64,000 nucleotides of DNA from Carnegiea gigantea (GCA_029747015.1 JAKOGI010000443.1:454501-518500), one strand, 5' to 3'; shown: positions 49,091-63,169, counted from the stretch's first letter. Program-made: numbers and translations. Notes: a model not told the origin generated them from the sequence alone.

Positions 49091-49186
49091 ATTTTACAGA
49101 CCAGACACTTGTCAAAATAGTACAATAATGGGACAGCTTTTTCAGAGATTTTAATGATGATAAGATTAGTAATCATTATTGAGATT

Positions 49187-50257
49187 CTACATGTCTTCAT
49201 CTCCAATTATATCTTCCCGACCATAATTATCTGAGTAATCATCAAAATCTTCATTAATTTGCTTAAGATGCTCTGGATCCCATTCCTCAAATAATTCAAG
49301 GAGATATTTTTTTTCGTTTTCTGATAAGAATTTTCCAACTCCAACATCAAAGAGATAATCAAAAATATCTTTAGATTCTGCACTATTCACTTTCATGTGA
49401 TCTTCGAACTCGTTACTATAGGCGAAAGTAGTGTTTCCACAATGCATTAGTGTTTTTCCTTTTTCGATCAGTGCCCAACATTGATGATAAATGTTAAAAA
49501 ATCCAATAGCCCTTACTAATGCAGGATCAATAACTACATTTACCGGATCTCCATGAATCCAATTTTGTCGTTGATCACTGGAATCGTCACAATCAACGAT
49601 TTGGACAAGACAATGGGCTGGTTTGGCTTTTCCATTTTCATATTTAATTAGGGCGCTGTAAACCTCCAAAGTTAGGTATCTGCGAACTAGAATTTTTGTT
49701 GGTCCTTTAGGAGATTTAAGAATCCAATGGACCCTTTTGAACATGTATTATTGGAACTTAGTTAAGGTTGAGGAAAATAGAAGATTTGGATCTGGGACTT
49801 CTAAGAAGTAAAGTACCATCCCATACTTCCAGACTTTGAAGACAGGATCACGGGGAGATAATAAATTGGCTGAGAAACAAATGCCACTGACTCCGGATCT
49901 ATCGGAAAAATGGATTGTTGTACTCCAAGACTCCTAAATATCATAGGAATAATGATGATAAAAGTCGATGCAAGCTGCATACCATTCATTGAATCATTTT
50001 TCTTGGATACGAGAACTTATTTTTTCTTGGATATCATAAGAATATCGAAGATAGCTAATTTGTAATTCTAGAATGAAAAATCTTTGAGTTATTAGGTAGG
50101 TAGTAGAAAGTAGTCCAAAATGCGATCTGCTTTTTGTATGAAATTCTAGGTTATCAATAAGGACTTTACTAGAAGGTGTAACCCGTTCTAGTAGAAGTGG
50201 CGTTTCATTAAGGATTTCCTCCTTTTCTAGCAAGAAGTCGGCTTTGATGATCACCAT
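49187..50257 (-). pseudogene. ORF downstream of the viral polymerase (function unknown)
   Basis: An ATG at 50255-50257 overlaps the end of the polymerase frame. After several stops and shifts the longest piece is 49187-49744 (185 residues), with a very acidic C-terminus. The position suits the last ORF of some caulimovirids, which in several genera is a translation transactivator. I do not see that family's motifs clearly, so the function is left open. Confidence 0.55.
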
Positions 50258-51526
50258 TGGCGAGTTCTCGAGTTAGACTGTTTGCCAGAGAGTTCTTCGA
50301 TCCCTGTATATGTTCAATAGAGAAGGAAAACTGGTTAAGCCATAATTTCCAATGCGGGAGTCGCCCTTGCGCTTGCATATTTGATAAATTCTTTTTCACA
50401 AAACCGAGTATTTCTTTGCAATCAGTTCGAATGAGAAAAGATTTAGGGGTTAAAAAGATTAAGAATTTTTCAATTCCCCTTATAACTGCAAGGATTTCTT
50501 ATTCTATCGTGGGATAGTTGCATTCTGCTTTATTAAAACTTCCAATGCAATATTTGCAGAGTTTTTCTCCTTCTTTGATTTTGAGTACTGCGCTCCAGCG
50601 TTCATTGCTAGCATCTGTTTCAAGAACTAAATCATCTTCTTCGTTAGGCAAATTAAGAATAGGAAGATTTTTACACATTTTTTTTAAAGTTCTCGACAAT
50701 CTTTGAATCGTTAGTAGTCCATTTCCAACTTGCTTCTTTCTTGAGTTTTTGCTGTAATGGCTTTCTTATTTAGCCAAATCTTTAATGAAATCAGAAGTAT
50801 AGGTAAGACACCCTAGAAACTTTTGTAGTTGCTTCCTATCTTCAATTTTTTCAGAAAAATTTTATATTTTCTCCAAAATATGTTTTTGTAGAATAATCTG
50901 TCCAACTTTTATCTTTAGACTTAGAAACTCAATTTCTTATTCAGCATAAATGCACTTGTTTTTTCCAAGTATAATACCGTAATTAATGCATCTTTGGGTG
51001 ACAGTCAAAACATCATTTTTATGTTGCTCTATGGTTTTAGAGAAGATAAGGATGTCATCAATGTAAATTCGACAACAATGATTAAGGTCTTTGAAGATGT
51101 TATTCGTTCTTCTTTAGAATATTTGAAGCACATTTTTAAGACCAAATGGCATTACTATCCATTCATAATGTCATTGTGGGGCGCTAAATGCAGTTAAAGA
51201 AATACTTTCCTCATCCATTTTTATCTGTCAATAACTACTTTTGCAATCCATTTTCGAGAACCAAGAGCCTTCTTTTTGTAGTTGATTACCATTCTAGCTT
51301 TTCCTCTTCTTTTTTCAGCATGATTTCTTACCATGAAAGCAGGACTAGTATGAGGACTCCTGCTGTTTCTAATTAATCCTTTGTCAAGAAGTTCTTTAAT
51401 TTGTTTATCAAATTCTTGGATATCCTGGTGGGCATACACCATTTGTTTGACTCGAATTATAGTGTTGGGATTTAGTAAAGTGGTTTTAGCAAATGTCTTA
51501 TCTTTATCCCAAAATTTTAGAGGGCT
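50208..51526 (-). pseudogene. Viral reverse transcriptase and RNase H (broken)
   Basis: The reverse transcriptase begins to the right of the LTR insertion and is recognisable from 51442. The catalytic Y-x-D-D is at 51054-51065 on the minus strand. RNase H follows at about 50300-50700, with a typical D-A-S-N-E start near 50612. Stops and frameshifts separate the pieces. The N-terminal neighbour of this polyprotein lies at 62122 and above, beyond the inserted element. Confidence 0.88.
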
Positions 51527-51531
51527 ATCAG

Positions 51532-54500
51532 TGTAACGCCCCCAAATACTAATATCTGATTACTGTAGTTTAAGCGCCTAATTACTATTGATTTTGCAGC
51601 GGAAGTCTCTGATTGGAGGCGTTACCGCCATTCTATGAGGGAATAAGGCTACCTGACTTACTACCCCTGGTAATTTAGCATACCAATACCAAGCGTTGTC
51701 ACCCCGAAGTTTCAAAATACTAAGGATAAACAACCTCTAAGATAGTAACCCATAATTACTGTGAACGTTGACTAGCTAACGTTCAGCAACGTCCATTGTA
51801 TGTTGCTTTCTGATTCCGCAGGAGGATGGCCATTCCTTTCTCCCATACCTAAAACAGAAAATATAAAACATTCGAATTGTGAGCCGAAACTCAATACGTA
51901 CATTCCCATACAGTAAAATAAGTTTATGTGAAATTAGTTGGGCCGGCCACATTTCAAAATATTTCGTTTTGTAAACAGGAGAGAGAGAATGCATAAACAA
52001 ATTGATTTGCTGATTATTATCTGGAAGTGAACCCCTTGGTCAATGTACATCTTGAAACGATTATACTTTAGGTGCTCACCCCCCAGGCCGATCGAGAAGC
52101 CTGAGTTGACACCGCGCGCGGGTATATTGATGGGTTCACTAGGTCGATGTACATCTTGAAACGATCATACTTTAAGTGCTCACCCCCCAGGCCGATCGGA
52201 AAGCCTGAGTTGACACCGCGCGCGGGTATATTGATGGGCGTAAGCCCTAATGCTTGGTCATTGGCGGGGTCACTTATTTATATGACAAAACAATGTGAAA
52301 CTTGATTCATTGAATGAATCTTGTATTACTTTTCATTGCTGAGAAATACATGAATTTTCGAAGAGCACAGGCAATATACGTACCTGGTCTTTGAGATTCT
52401 CTCTCTCCTTGGTAATGAAGCACGTGTGTTAGCAGCTTGAAGCGACAGGAGTGGCCTCATTCCTGCTTCATATATGTTACTTTTCCCAATTAGTGTGTCA
52501 CAACGAAGTTTAGTCTATTTCCCAGCTTAATGGATCATTTGTAACTAACAGTGTGGTTATAAATAACGATGTTATCACCAGTACAAGATGAATTAACGCT
52601 ATAAGTTCGTTATTATCATGATTTTGTTGTGTGTGATGTGCATCAAGGTCCTTGTAAAGTGTTATCATCGTCAGTATGACTATTCGAGTTATTATGGCCT
52701 ACGCTGTTAGTGTTGTTTAAATTTGATCATCATCCAAGCCTTGTATCTCACTATTCTTAGCATTGACTTCAAAATATTTAACCATTTACGTAATTACCTA
52801 CATATGTGAATAGTCCTGATACCTTCGGAATTCCTATCACATCAGTATCGTAAATTTACTTAGTACTACTAGTTTGGCTGTTTATATTGAATGGAGGATG
52901 AAGCCAAGCAAGACACCGAACTGTTATCACATTAAACTAGTGATATAAGTAACCTGGGTTATTCATAAAACTATTAATGAAATAAATTAGTGGTCGAAAC
53001 ATTTTACATACCTTAAGCTTTTGTTCAATGGTGACCCAAAGCTTATTAGCTTACCCTTCACTCTAAACATCGAACTTTGTAGCTCGAACTTATGTCACCC
53101 CCCGACTTATAACATCCTCACACAAACTTATATGATTTCCTTCAATTACCCTTTTTGTGATATACTTAGCCTCATGACTCCAACTCACTCACGTATGTCA
53201 CTTCCCTTTGCTGCTCACTAAAATTCATTGATAATCCATAGACTAATTTCACCCATCATTAATTTGATAGCATTTACTTTAACTTCAACTAAGGCACACC
53301 CCAAGATAGTTTGTTCATCCTATTCTAGTCTCCTGCGATATACATAACCCTACCAACCTAGCCCTAAGGCTTTCATGTTCTACTTCGTCACTTATCCCCA
53401 ATTCGTTAAATTCACAGCTATGCAATAAAATCCCAGATAAGTTAAAATTAATTTCACTTACCCTCTTCATTTAATCCTTTACCGTTATCCAGCTGTGCAA
53501 ATAAATCCCATAGCCATTCAACTCAGGCTATAAGTTCATAATCCCACCAAACAATTCCACCTTTCCCAAATTCGGATTACAGGCGACAACCCAATAACGT
53601 CAAATAATTTTCAAGCTCCATGAATTCACAATGAATAGTCAAATAACGTGGGGTGTATACAATTCACTCAATCAGGCATCGGAATTAATCAATGAATTAT
53701 AACAAACAGACTAGAACTCAAATAAACTCGCAACCTCCCATCCGCACATCTGGCCAAGCCAACTATAATTTCACAATACAACCAGGTAACATCAAACTTA
53801 GACATTCCACACAATTGTTCATCAGGATTAACACGTTCACTTGACTTGTCGTAAACAACTCCAATTTCTCACTTCCAATTCTTTGCCAATTCACAACCCA
53901 ACTTGAAACAACACAATTAAATTCATCATTCATCCCATCATGCAAAATAACCCAAGATATTTGCAAATGGATAATCACTAACGTTAATTATATCTGTTTG
54001 TACACAAATTGAATCTCAAATCATCAACTAAATTATCCAAGCAAGGTTAGGGTTTTACCTTCCACTTTAAATTGGAGCCAGAGCAAGGGGATGGAGAAGG
54101 AGATGGGGCCGGAAGTGGGGCGGCTGGCCACAATAGGTGACGCGCCGGTGACCGGCGAACCCACGGCAGACGACCGGCGACCGACTGGCAACAGGGGAGG
54201 GCGCAACTGGGCGTGTCACGGGCAGAGGAAGGCTGAGCGGGGGAGATACGTGCGTGCAATGGTGGGGTTGGCTGGGCGTGCGGTGATGACCAGCTGATGA
54301 TGGCCGGCGGTAGCCGGTGTTCGGCGGCAAAAACAACCGGTAGGGGAGGGGCGACGTGAGGCCGAAGCAGGGGATGGGGGGGTGTTGGGTATGGGAGGCA
54401 GAGAGGGGTGTGAAATTTTGGGGGTTGATTTTGGTTTTCACTCGACTTATGTCGGTTTCTTTCTTTTTTTTTTTTTTTCACTCTTCTCATTTGTATTGGT

Positions 54501-54791
54501 ATATATTATAACATCGAATTAATATTTTCTACTAAAGCTGCCGAACTAAAATTTTAATCTTTTGAAGGTAAAATTTGAGACGAACATTCAATTATTCATT
54601 AAAATGTTTATGAAGTATTTAGGAATAACTAAAATCCGTTTCGGGGCCACTCTGCCGATTCAACCTGCAATTGCACAAATACGGATAAATATATAGAAAA
54701 TGGTGAAATGAAATGCGGGGCCCAACTGGATGAAGTTATAATTCAGATACTTTAATATAATTAAAATGAATATTAGGTTCGGGCCGTTACA
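51532..54791 (-). repeat. 3' LTR of the large non-autonomous element (3260 bp)
   Basis: It starts TGTAACGCCCCC and ends GGCCGTTACA, so the first and last 7 bases are inverted copies. It contains a 104-bp tandem duplication (52038-52141 and 52142-52238) that the other LTR lacks. A GC-rich block at 54070-54400 yields long ORFs on both strands that I do not consider genes. Confidence 0.93.
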
Positions 54792-57700
54792 GCCTTCCCC
54801 CCTTAAAATAAGTTTCGTCCTCGAAACTTGTAAATTGAAGGAAACTTCTACCGTAGTGGGAACCTTGGAAGTCATAATTGTGAGAGGCGATGACATGATG
54901 TGGATTTGGAAAATATTCCCTGAGTTGTGCAATGCGAGAGATGTGTCCCTATTCTAGTTCTGTTGGTAAGCGCATCTATAAGGTACCGGATGTTACTCCT
55001 CAAGGCTTTCCTAAGGTCTGATATATCCTGGGCTCAGTTTGCCTATCACGCTCACAGTGATATATCCTGGGCTTTTGCGGAGCTTGCCAAACTTACCGAT
55101 CAAGCTTTTGGTATGAATCGATATAAAACTATTTTTCTAAATCCGGGAGTGAAACGGACAGATTCTCCCCTATAAACTGACCATTTCTCAGGCGTAAAGC
55201 CTTACATTATATCCCTGCATTAAAACTAAGTACAAAAGGAGGCCAAATCAAACTTAATGGCCACACGCCGGAGACAGCAACTCTACGGGCCACACACCCG
55301 GAGTAAAACCATTTCATAAGTTCAATAGTAGCAAAGACATGAAAAATACAACTCAACGGATCACACATACGGAGTACTGGGGTTACATCCCAAAAGAAAC
55401 GATACGCATTACAAACTTCAATAACCAACTTATGCCGGCTCATCTTCTATCTGCCTCATCAAAAACCTGAGGAAAATTCTTAAGTCATATCAGTGGTAAT
55501 TTGGTTAAGTAGTTAGAAGTTTGACTTACTGATCAGTGTGTAACACATGAAATGAAGTGAGAGAGAATATTGGTGACCACTTAAAATCAGGCAAGCATGG
55601 ATTCGATATGTAACAAGTTGTAAGGACCTAGTGAACGATGCTGGAAATAAATATGAACACCCTTAAGGAATAACTGTTTGAAATAAAATAAGAAGTAGAT
55701 GACGTTGAAGAAGACAACGTTTAATAATGGGACAATTCAATTAAACATAAGAGATGATTAAAATAACAGCATTAATGTTAATGCAACAGGAAAATGAAGT
55801 AGCCAAGTTTAGTATGCTACCTAAAATCTTTTAAGCAAAGACTTGGGTTGAGAAAGATACCATGAAAAAAAAGACGACAGCAATACGTTTAAGGGAGAAG
55901 TTGACCAATAACAAAAGCGTCAAGAATCGTTGTCGATATATGAGTTCTAATGAAATGGACAGATGGCAAATTTCGAGGTGATGAATAATTGAGATATCAC
56001 CGCGATGTAGGCGGAATGAGGACACTACTAGTGTAAACATTATTCCCTTTGGCAATAAATAATCTGATCATTGGGTACATCGGAACCACCCCATTGCACA
56101 TAATTGTAGGAAAATGGCAATCTATGTAGTGATTGAAGGCTAAGGGGTAGGAGAAATCACATTGCTATTAAAATAATGGTGGTGAGAAGGGAGCTGAACT
56201 GAGATAGTGAATAAAGGCAAGAGACAAAACGAAAAGAAGGTTAAGAGAAAAAGCAAGAGGGGCGTAAGCCATCTTAATGATAGGGATTCCTTATGAAAAT
56301 AAATGTCATCAGAAAATTTAATGAGGGAACGAATATGAAGTGAACAGTTGTTGCCACAATTAAATAGGTGTTGCCAAGATGAATGTGAAGGGGGGGAGGA
56401 TTCTAAATGAGATTCAGTTTTAAAGGGTTGACATAAGCAAAAGAAAGTTGTTTGGGTTTCAATCGGTATACAATTACTTCCAAATCTTATCACTCCCCAA
56501 TCCTCTGTCATTGTACTTGCCCTAAGGTAAGTCCCAATAGCCATTGTACTTATTATGCTTCCCAAGAATGAATATATATAGTAAAATCCTCCCAGCTTTG
56601 TAATGAAGAATGATTTGTCTCCCCAAATCTCATTTATTCCTGACGAACACCGAAATCATGACTTTTAGAGTTTCCAATGTACCAAAGCAATAAATATAAG
56701 CCTTGACCCTTCTCATACGCAACCTTGTTACCTTACTTATGTTGCCAAAAATAAGGCAACATAATTAAAATATTCGTCAAGTTATATAGCCTTGACACAT
56801 ATAAGTACGCTTTTGGCCGAAAATGGAGTCTATAAGGAGGTATCGAGTTCAAATGTGGAAATGATAGAAATGATAGCATTAGCGCACCAGACACAGTAAT
56901 CAGCAAGGTTTCATATGCAGATTTAGATCGTTTAAGCGATAGCTCGGGGTCAAGTGGGGGTAGCATCACAAAAGATAAAACCAATCCATAAGTCGAGGTG
57001 ATTAGTGAAGAGCTTGATTAATGACTAGGAGTATCAAGCTGTTGATGTAAGATTTGAATGAACGGAATAGATGGAAGGTTTCGATGAGTAACGAAAATAT
57101 GACTCTGATGTAAACAGAATGAAGATAACTAGAAGCGTAAGCAAGTCAGGAAGGGAATGCAATAAGTGTAAGATAGTTTCAATCATTGATTATATAGAAG
57201 CCAGAATGTTACTCATAGATCCAAAACCAAACGAGTAGTATATTTGCAATGTATGTAGTGATTGGACATTGAGGGAAAGAAAGATCACATTACTATGGAA
57301 GGAATGGTCGCAGAAAGGAAGCTGAGCATAGCTAATTAGTGGAAGTAAGAAGGAAAGCAAAAGAGAAGGCAAGAGGGAAAACAGGAAAGAAATAGACCCA
57401 TCTTCATGTTAGGGATTTCCTATAAAATAAATGTCATACGGAGATTTAAGGAGGGGAAAAGATATGAAACGAATGATTGCGGTAGCAATGCAATAGGGTT
57501 GTAAGGCTATTACGAATGGAAAGGGATTACAAAGTAAATTGTGTAATTGCGCAGCAAGAGGGTGGCTAGTTCTAGATGGTAACCAAGAAGGTCAAGGATT
57601 TGGCCGAAAGCCACCAAAATCCCCTTTGGATCAATATCGAGACTCCTACAAATAGTCTCAAGGATTTGGCATGCTCAAGGGAGAGTTGTCTAGGTTTCAT

Positions 57701-58978
57701 TTGGTATGCAACTACCTCATGGATCTTAATACCCAATGATCCCCCTATTGTCATACCTCATAAAGTCACCAATAATCCTTCTATCGAATACAGGTAATAT
57801 ATATATATTCTTGAATCACGACTCCTAAATCCTTATTAACATAAACTGTAATGCATCCGCAGGTGCCCTTCTATTTACTCGTTCTCGTTTTTAGCTAATC
57901 TTGTTAGTCCAAGGGTTTGCTTACCGAATCACCTGACACTCCGCAAGGTAAGATCGTCCTTTATCAGTTTGCTTGCACAAGCTAGTGCGTATGGCTTGAC
58001 TCATCAACACCCATGACCCAATCCATCATAATAGGTGAAAGTATTTACACCGTCTCCTTAGAACCTCATATAAATACCTTCGAGCTAAGTATAACCATAA
58101 AAATCTCCAAAAGATGCACCTTCCCAAAGGTTTCAATGTCTATATCATTTAGATTGAGACTTGTTTATTTATATGATCTGGATCGACAACCCAAAGTCAA
58201 AACATCCACCAACATTCCAAGTCTAAATATCCTCCATTTCCTTATTACTTACTATTTTCATCACTACAAAACATGCTTAGCCTTTAGTAACCACGTACGT
58301 TCATGTAATCCGAGAGCACCTCCCTTTGTATAACACCTCACCTTGACGAATACCATCCATAGAATCTCAAGGAGTACCACATAAGCTACGGAATTGCTCG
58401 CATCCAATTCCTTATATCAACTGCTTATTGCAAAGTGATGCAGTAGGCCCTCAAACATCCACATTACTGCAATGGTTATTTTATAATGACTAAACCTATC
58501 AATATCGTTGCATAATATATTTCCACTGTCCAGCAAGTTTGAGACTGTATTAATCACATAACAACTAGCAGACTTCACCTCTTTGTCATGTCTTAGACAT
58601 CACAATACCCAGGCATTAAGTATTTCAGCACTTCTTAATAAAACTTCTAAAGCCTCTAAGTTGAAAGCATCTTGGTAACTCAAACTAGCATCCCAAAGTT
58701 CCACAAGGTTTGCTATGAATGTAGTATACTTCACTGGAATGCATCCGTCACCAAAATTTGGCCCGAATGCTTTTCTACTCTACTTTGATAACGACGAATA
58801 CCTTACGATATGATTTAATTGCGTTGCGGGTCCTAATACCTAAGAATGGGGCCAAGGAGATGTTTACTAAAACATCCTCATGATGCATGCATACATAAGG
58901 AGCTTCACTCATTCAACATAATCCCACAGACATCCCCCTAGCTCCCAATGATTTTAAACCTGGCTCTGATACCACAAC
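54792..58978 (-). other. Internal region of the large non-autonomous element
   Basis: The polypurine tract is at 54793-54804 (minus AAGGGGGGAAGG). The conserved pre-tract phrase lies at 54810-54830. No coding domain is visible. Two blocks of roughly 0.7 kb, about 55830-56580 and 57050-57790, are diverged direct repeats sharing TATGTAGTGATTG, ATCACATT and GGGATT words in the same order. Short ORFs such as 56140-56565 on the minus strand show no family resemblance. Confidence 0.7.
58957..58974 (-). other. Primer-binding site (initiator tRNA-Met)
   Basis: On the minus strand the sequence TGGTATCAGAGCCAGGTT is a full match to the complement of the plant initiator tRNA-Met 3' end. It lies 4 bases after the 5' LTR end. 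Confidence 0.93.
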
Positions 58979-61900
58979 TGTAACGCCCCCAAATACTAAT
59001 GTCTGATTACTATAGTTTAAGCGCCTAATTACTATTGATTTTGCAGCGGAAGTCTCTGATTGGAGGCGTTACCGCCATTCCATGAGGGAATAAGGCTACC
59101 TGACTTACTACCCCTGGTAATTTAACATACCAATACTAAGCGTTGTCACCCCTAAAGTTTCAAAATACTAAGGATAAACAACCTCCAAGATACTAACCCA
59201 TAATCACTGTGAACGTTGACTAGCTAACGTTCAGCAACGTTCATTGTATGTTGCTTTCTGATTTCGCAGGAGGATGGCCATTTCTTTATCCCATACCTAA
59301 AACAGAAAATATAAAACATTCGAATTGTGAGCCGAAGCTCAATACGTACATTCCCATGCAGTAAAATAAGTTTATGTGAAATCAGTTGGGCCGGCCGCAT
59401 TTCAAAACATTTCGTTTTGTAAACAGGAGAGAGAGAATGCATAAACAAATTGATTTGCTGATTATTATCTGGAAGTAAACCCCTTGGTCGATGTACATCT
59501 TGAAACGATCATACTTTAGGTGCTCACCCCCCAGGCCGATCGGGAAGCCTGAGTTGACACCGCGCGCGGGTATATTGATGGGCGTAAGCCCTAATGCTTG
59601 GTCATTGGCGGGGTCACTTGTTTATATGACAAAACAATGTGAAACTTGATTCATTGAATGAATCTTGTATTACTTTTCATTGCTGAGAAATACATGAATT
59701 TTCGAAGAGCACAAGCAATATACGTACCTGATCTTTGAGATTCTCTCTCTCCTTGGTAATGAAGCACGTGTGTTAGCAGCTTGAAGCGACAGGAGTGGCC
59801 TCATTCCTGCTTCATATATGTTACTTTTCCCAATTAGTGTGTCACAACGAAGTTTAGTCTATTTCCCAGCTTAATGGATCATTTGTAACTAACAGTGTGG
59901 TTATAAATAACGATGTTATCACCAGTACAAGATGAATTAACGCTATAAGTTCGTTATTATCATGATTTTGTTGTGTGTGATGTGCATCAAGGTTCTTGTA
60001 AAGTGTTATCATCGTCAGTATGACTATTCGAGTTATTATGGCCTACGCTGTTAGTGTTGCTTAAATTTGATCATCATCCAAGCCTTGTATCTCACTATTC
60101 TTAGCATTGACTTCAAAATATTTAACCATTTACGTAATTACCTACATATATGAAATAGTCCTGATACCTTCGGAATTCCTATCACATCTGTATCGTAAAT
60201 TTACTTAGTACTACTAGTTTAGCTGTTTATATTGAATGGAGGATGAAGCCAAGCAAGACACCGAACTGTTATCACATTAAACTAGTGATATAAGTAACCT
60301 GGGTTATTCATAAAACTATTAATGAAATAAATTAGTGGTCGAAACATTTTACATGCCTTAAGCTTTTGTTCAATGGTGACCCAAAGCTTATTAGCTTACC
60401 CTTCACTCTAAACATCGAACTTTGTAGCTCGAACTTATGTCACCCCCCGACTTATAACATCCTCACACAAACTTCCCTTTTTGTGATATACTTAGCCTCA
60501 TGACTCCAACTCACTCACGTATGTCACTTCCCTTTGCTGCTCACTAAAATTCATTGACAATCCATAGACTAATTTCACCCATCATTAATTTGATAGCATT
60601 TACTTTAACTTCAACTAAGGCACACCCCAAGATAGTTTGTTCATCCTATTCTAGTCTCCTGCGATATACATAACCCTACCAACCTAGCCCTAAGGCTTTC
60701 ATGTTCTACTTCGTCACTTATCCCCAATTCGTTAAATTCACAGCTATGCAATAAAATCCCAGATAAGTTAGAATTAATTTCACTTACCCTCTTCATTTAA
60801 TCCTTTACCGTTATCCAGCTGTGCAAATAAATCCCATAGCCATTCAACTCAGGCTATAAGTTCATAATCCCACCAAACAATTCCACCTTTCCCAAATTCG
60901 GATTACAGGCGACAACCCAATAACGTCAAATAATTTTCAAGCTCCATGAATTCACAACGAATAGTCAAATAACATGGGGTGTATACAATTCACTCGATCA
61001 GGCATCGGAATTAATCAATGAATTATAACAAACAGACCAGAACTCAAATAAACTCGCAACCTCCCATCCGCACATCTGGCCAAGCCAACTATAATTTCAC
61101 AATACAACCAGGTAACATCAAACTTAGACATTCCACACAATCGTTCATCAAGATTAACACGTTCACTTGACTTATCGTAAACAACTCCAATTTCTCACTT
61201 CCAATTCTTTGCCAATTCACAACCCAACTTGAAACAACACAATTAAATTCATCATTCATCCCATCATCCAAAATAACCCAAGATATTTGCAAATGGATAA
61301 TCACTAACGTTAATTATATCCGTTTGTACACAAATTGAATATCAAATCATCAACTAAATCAGCCAAGCAAGGTTAGGGTTTTACCTTCCACTTTAAATTG
61401 GAGACAGAGCAAGGGGATGGAGAAGGAGATGGGGCCGGAAGTGGGGCGGCTGGCCACAATAGGTGACGCGCCGGTGACCGGCGAACCCACGGCAGACGAC
61501 CGGCGACCGACTGGCAACAGGGGAGGGCGCAACTGGGCGTGTCACGGGCAGAGGAAGGCTGAGCGGGGGAGATACGTGTGTGCAATGGTGGGGTTGGCTG
61601 GGCGTGGGGTGATGACCAGCTGATGATGGCCGGCGGTAGCCGGTGTTCGGCAGCAAAAACAACCGGCAGGGGAGGGGGCGATGTGAGGCAGAAGCAGGGG
61701 ATGGGGGCGTGTCGGGTATGGGAGGCAGAGAGGGGTGTGAAATTTTGAGGGTTGATTTTGGTTTTCACCCGACTTATGTCGGTTTCTTCCTTTTTTTTTT
61801 TTTCACTCTTCTCATTTGCATTGGTATATATTATAACATCGAATTAATATTTTCTACTAAAGCTGCCGAACTAAAATTTTAATCTTTTGAAGGTAAAATT

Positions 61901-62116
61901 TGAGACGAACATTCAATTATTCATTAAAATGTTTATGAAGTATTTAGGAATAACTAAAATCCGTTTCGGGGCCACTCTGCCGATTCAACCTGCAATTGCA
62001 CAAATACAGATAAATATAGAGAAAATGGTGAAATGAAATGCGGGGCCCAACTGGATGAAGTTATAATTCAGATGCTTCAATATAATTAAAATGAATATTA
62101 GGTTCGGGCCGTTACA
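58979..62116 (-). repeat. 5' LTR of the large non-autonomous element (3138 bp)
   Basis: Direct repeat of 51532-54791 with single copies of the segment duplicated there (about 59487-59582). It lacks about 19 bases near 60475 that the other LTR has at about 53125-53145. Confidence 0.93.
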
Positions 62117-62121
62117 ATCAG

Positions 62122-63115
62122 AGTAGAGTTCTTTACACAATTGTTCTTGTTGTTCAATAATCTGCTCTTTAACAGATAACTCGAGTAATGAAATTGTTAG
62201 TGCTACTTCTCGCTGTGCAGGCATTGCCTTCTCACCACGCTGGCTGCATGTAAATTCAATTTTCTGATGATTGTAAGCCTTACTTAATTTTTCAATAGGA
62301 ACTGAGTGACCATTAATTGTAAATATTATTTGGTTTGTAGTATGAGTGCAGGGAGAATATAATCTTTGAAAATTATTTCCAATAATCATATCATTAGAGG
62401 GTTGATCAGTAGCCCATAGAACTGGTATAATAAATTGAACTCTTCCTAATTCTATGGATAATTCTTCTATGGTTTCATTGTGGCTCATAACACTATTATC
62501 AGCTATCCTTATTTGTAAAGAATTTTTAGCTCTTTTTCACATAAATTTAGAAAATAATAATCTTTTTCCAAAGTATACAGAACAACCACTATCTATGTAA
62601 GCACACAATTCATATTTATTATATCCCTCTAAACAGATCTTTATTGGTATATGGATGCTATTAGGGTTTGTATTGGTAGTTTCATATGATATTTTCATAA
62701 TCATATTTTTGACTAATTCATCCTCATAGATGGGTTCACTAACAGTTCTAGTTTTGCGCCCAATGACTATTCTATCTAGACTTGTTAACCGATCTAAACT
62801 GGGTCTTGCAGCTTCAAAACTCATTCTACCCATTTCACTGGTTGGGCTAATTATATCATTTTCTTTAAGCTCTTTTTTAGTGGATGAAGATCCTCCTCCC
62901 CAATATGATCTTGTACTCACGCTTCTTAATAGTTGAGGTTTAATGGTAATCTTACCTTCCTCATCAATTTTTATTATATTTTTCTTATTAATCTTTGTAG
63001 GATTGGCAAAATTAGATATCCATGAACGATCGATTTTTATATCTTGAGGGTTAGACTTGATTCTTTGGATCTTCTGCATGGGGGTAGGACTTTCAAATTT
63101 TTCTACTTCTATCAT
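62122..63115 (-). pseudogene. Viral aspartic protease and flanking polyprotein
   Basis: The D-S-G catalytic motif is at about 62585-62593 on the minus strand, within a polyprotein piece that starts near 63115. A stop at 62537 and a frame change follow. The second half runs to the ATCAG duplication at 62117-62121. The frame is in phase with the reverse transcriptase piece at 51526 once the inserted element and one duplication copy are disregarded. Confidence 0.8.
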
Positions 63116-63169
63116 TGTTACTTTAATCTGAGGGTCTATCGTATTATCTAACTTGTAGATAATTTTTCA

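Larger units (their letters stand above)
51532..62116 (-). mobile_element. Non-autonomous large LTR element (LARD-like) with Tekay/Del-type signals
   Basis: Two LTRs (51532-54791 and 58979-62116) with TG...CA ends enclose a 4.2 kb internal region. The target duplication is ATCAG (51527-51531 and 62117-62121). Orientation is minus: the primer site adjoins the right LTR and the polypurine tract adjoins the left one. The internal region has no recognisable gag, protease, integrase or reverse transcriptase. The phrase TTTCGAGGACGAAACTT before the polypurine tract is typical of Tekay/Del chromoviruses, so this element probably used proteins from one. The LTRs look very similar apart from two length differences. 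Confidence 0.88.

Noticed and set aside
54047..54490. 147-residue proline-rich minus-strand ORF (copy at 61373-61768)
   Set aside because: It is in the LTR of the non-autonomous element and differs by frame breaks between the two LTR copies. It is most likely non-coding.
56140..56565. 141-residue minus-strand ORF in the non-autonomous element
   Set aside because: It has no similarity to any retroelement domain, and its diverged repeat partner near 57190-57372 does not keep the frame.
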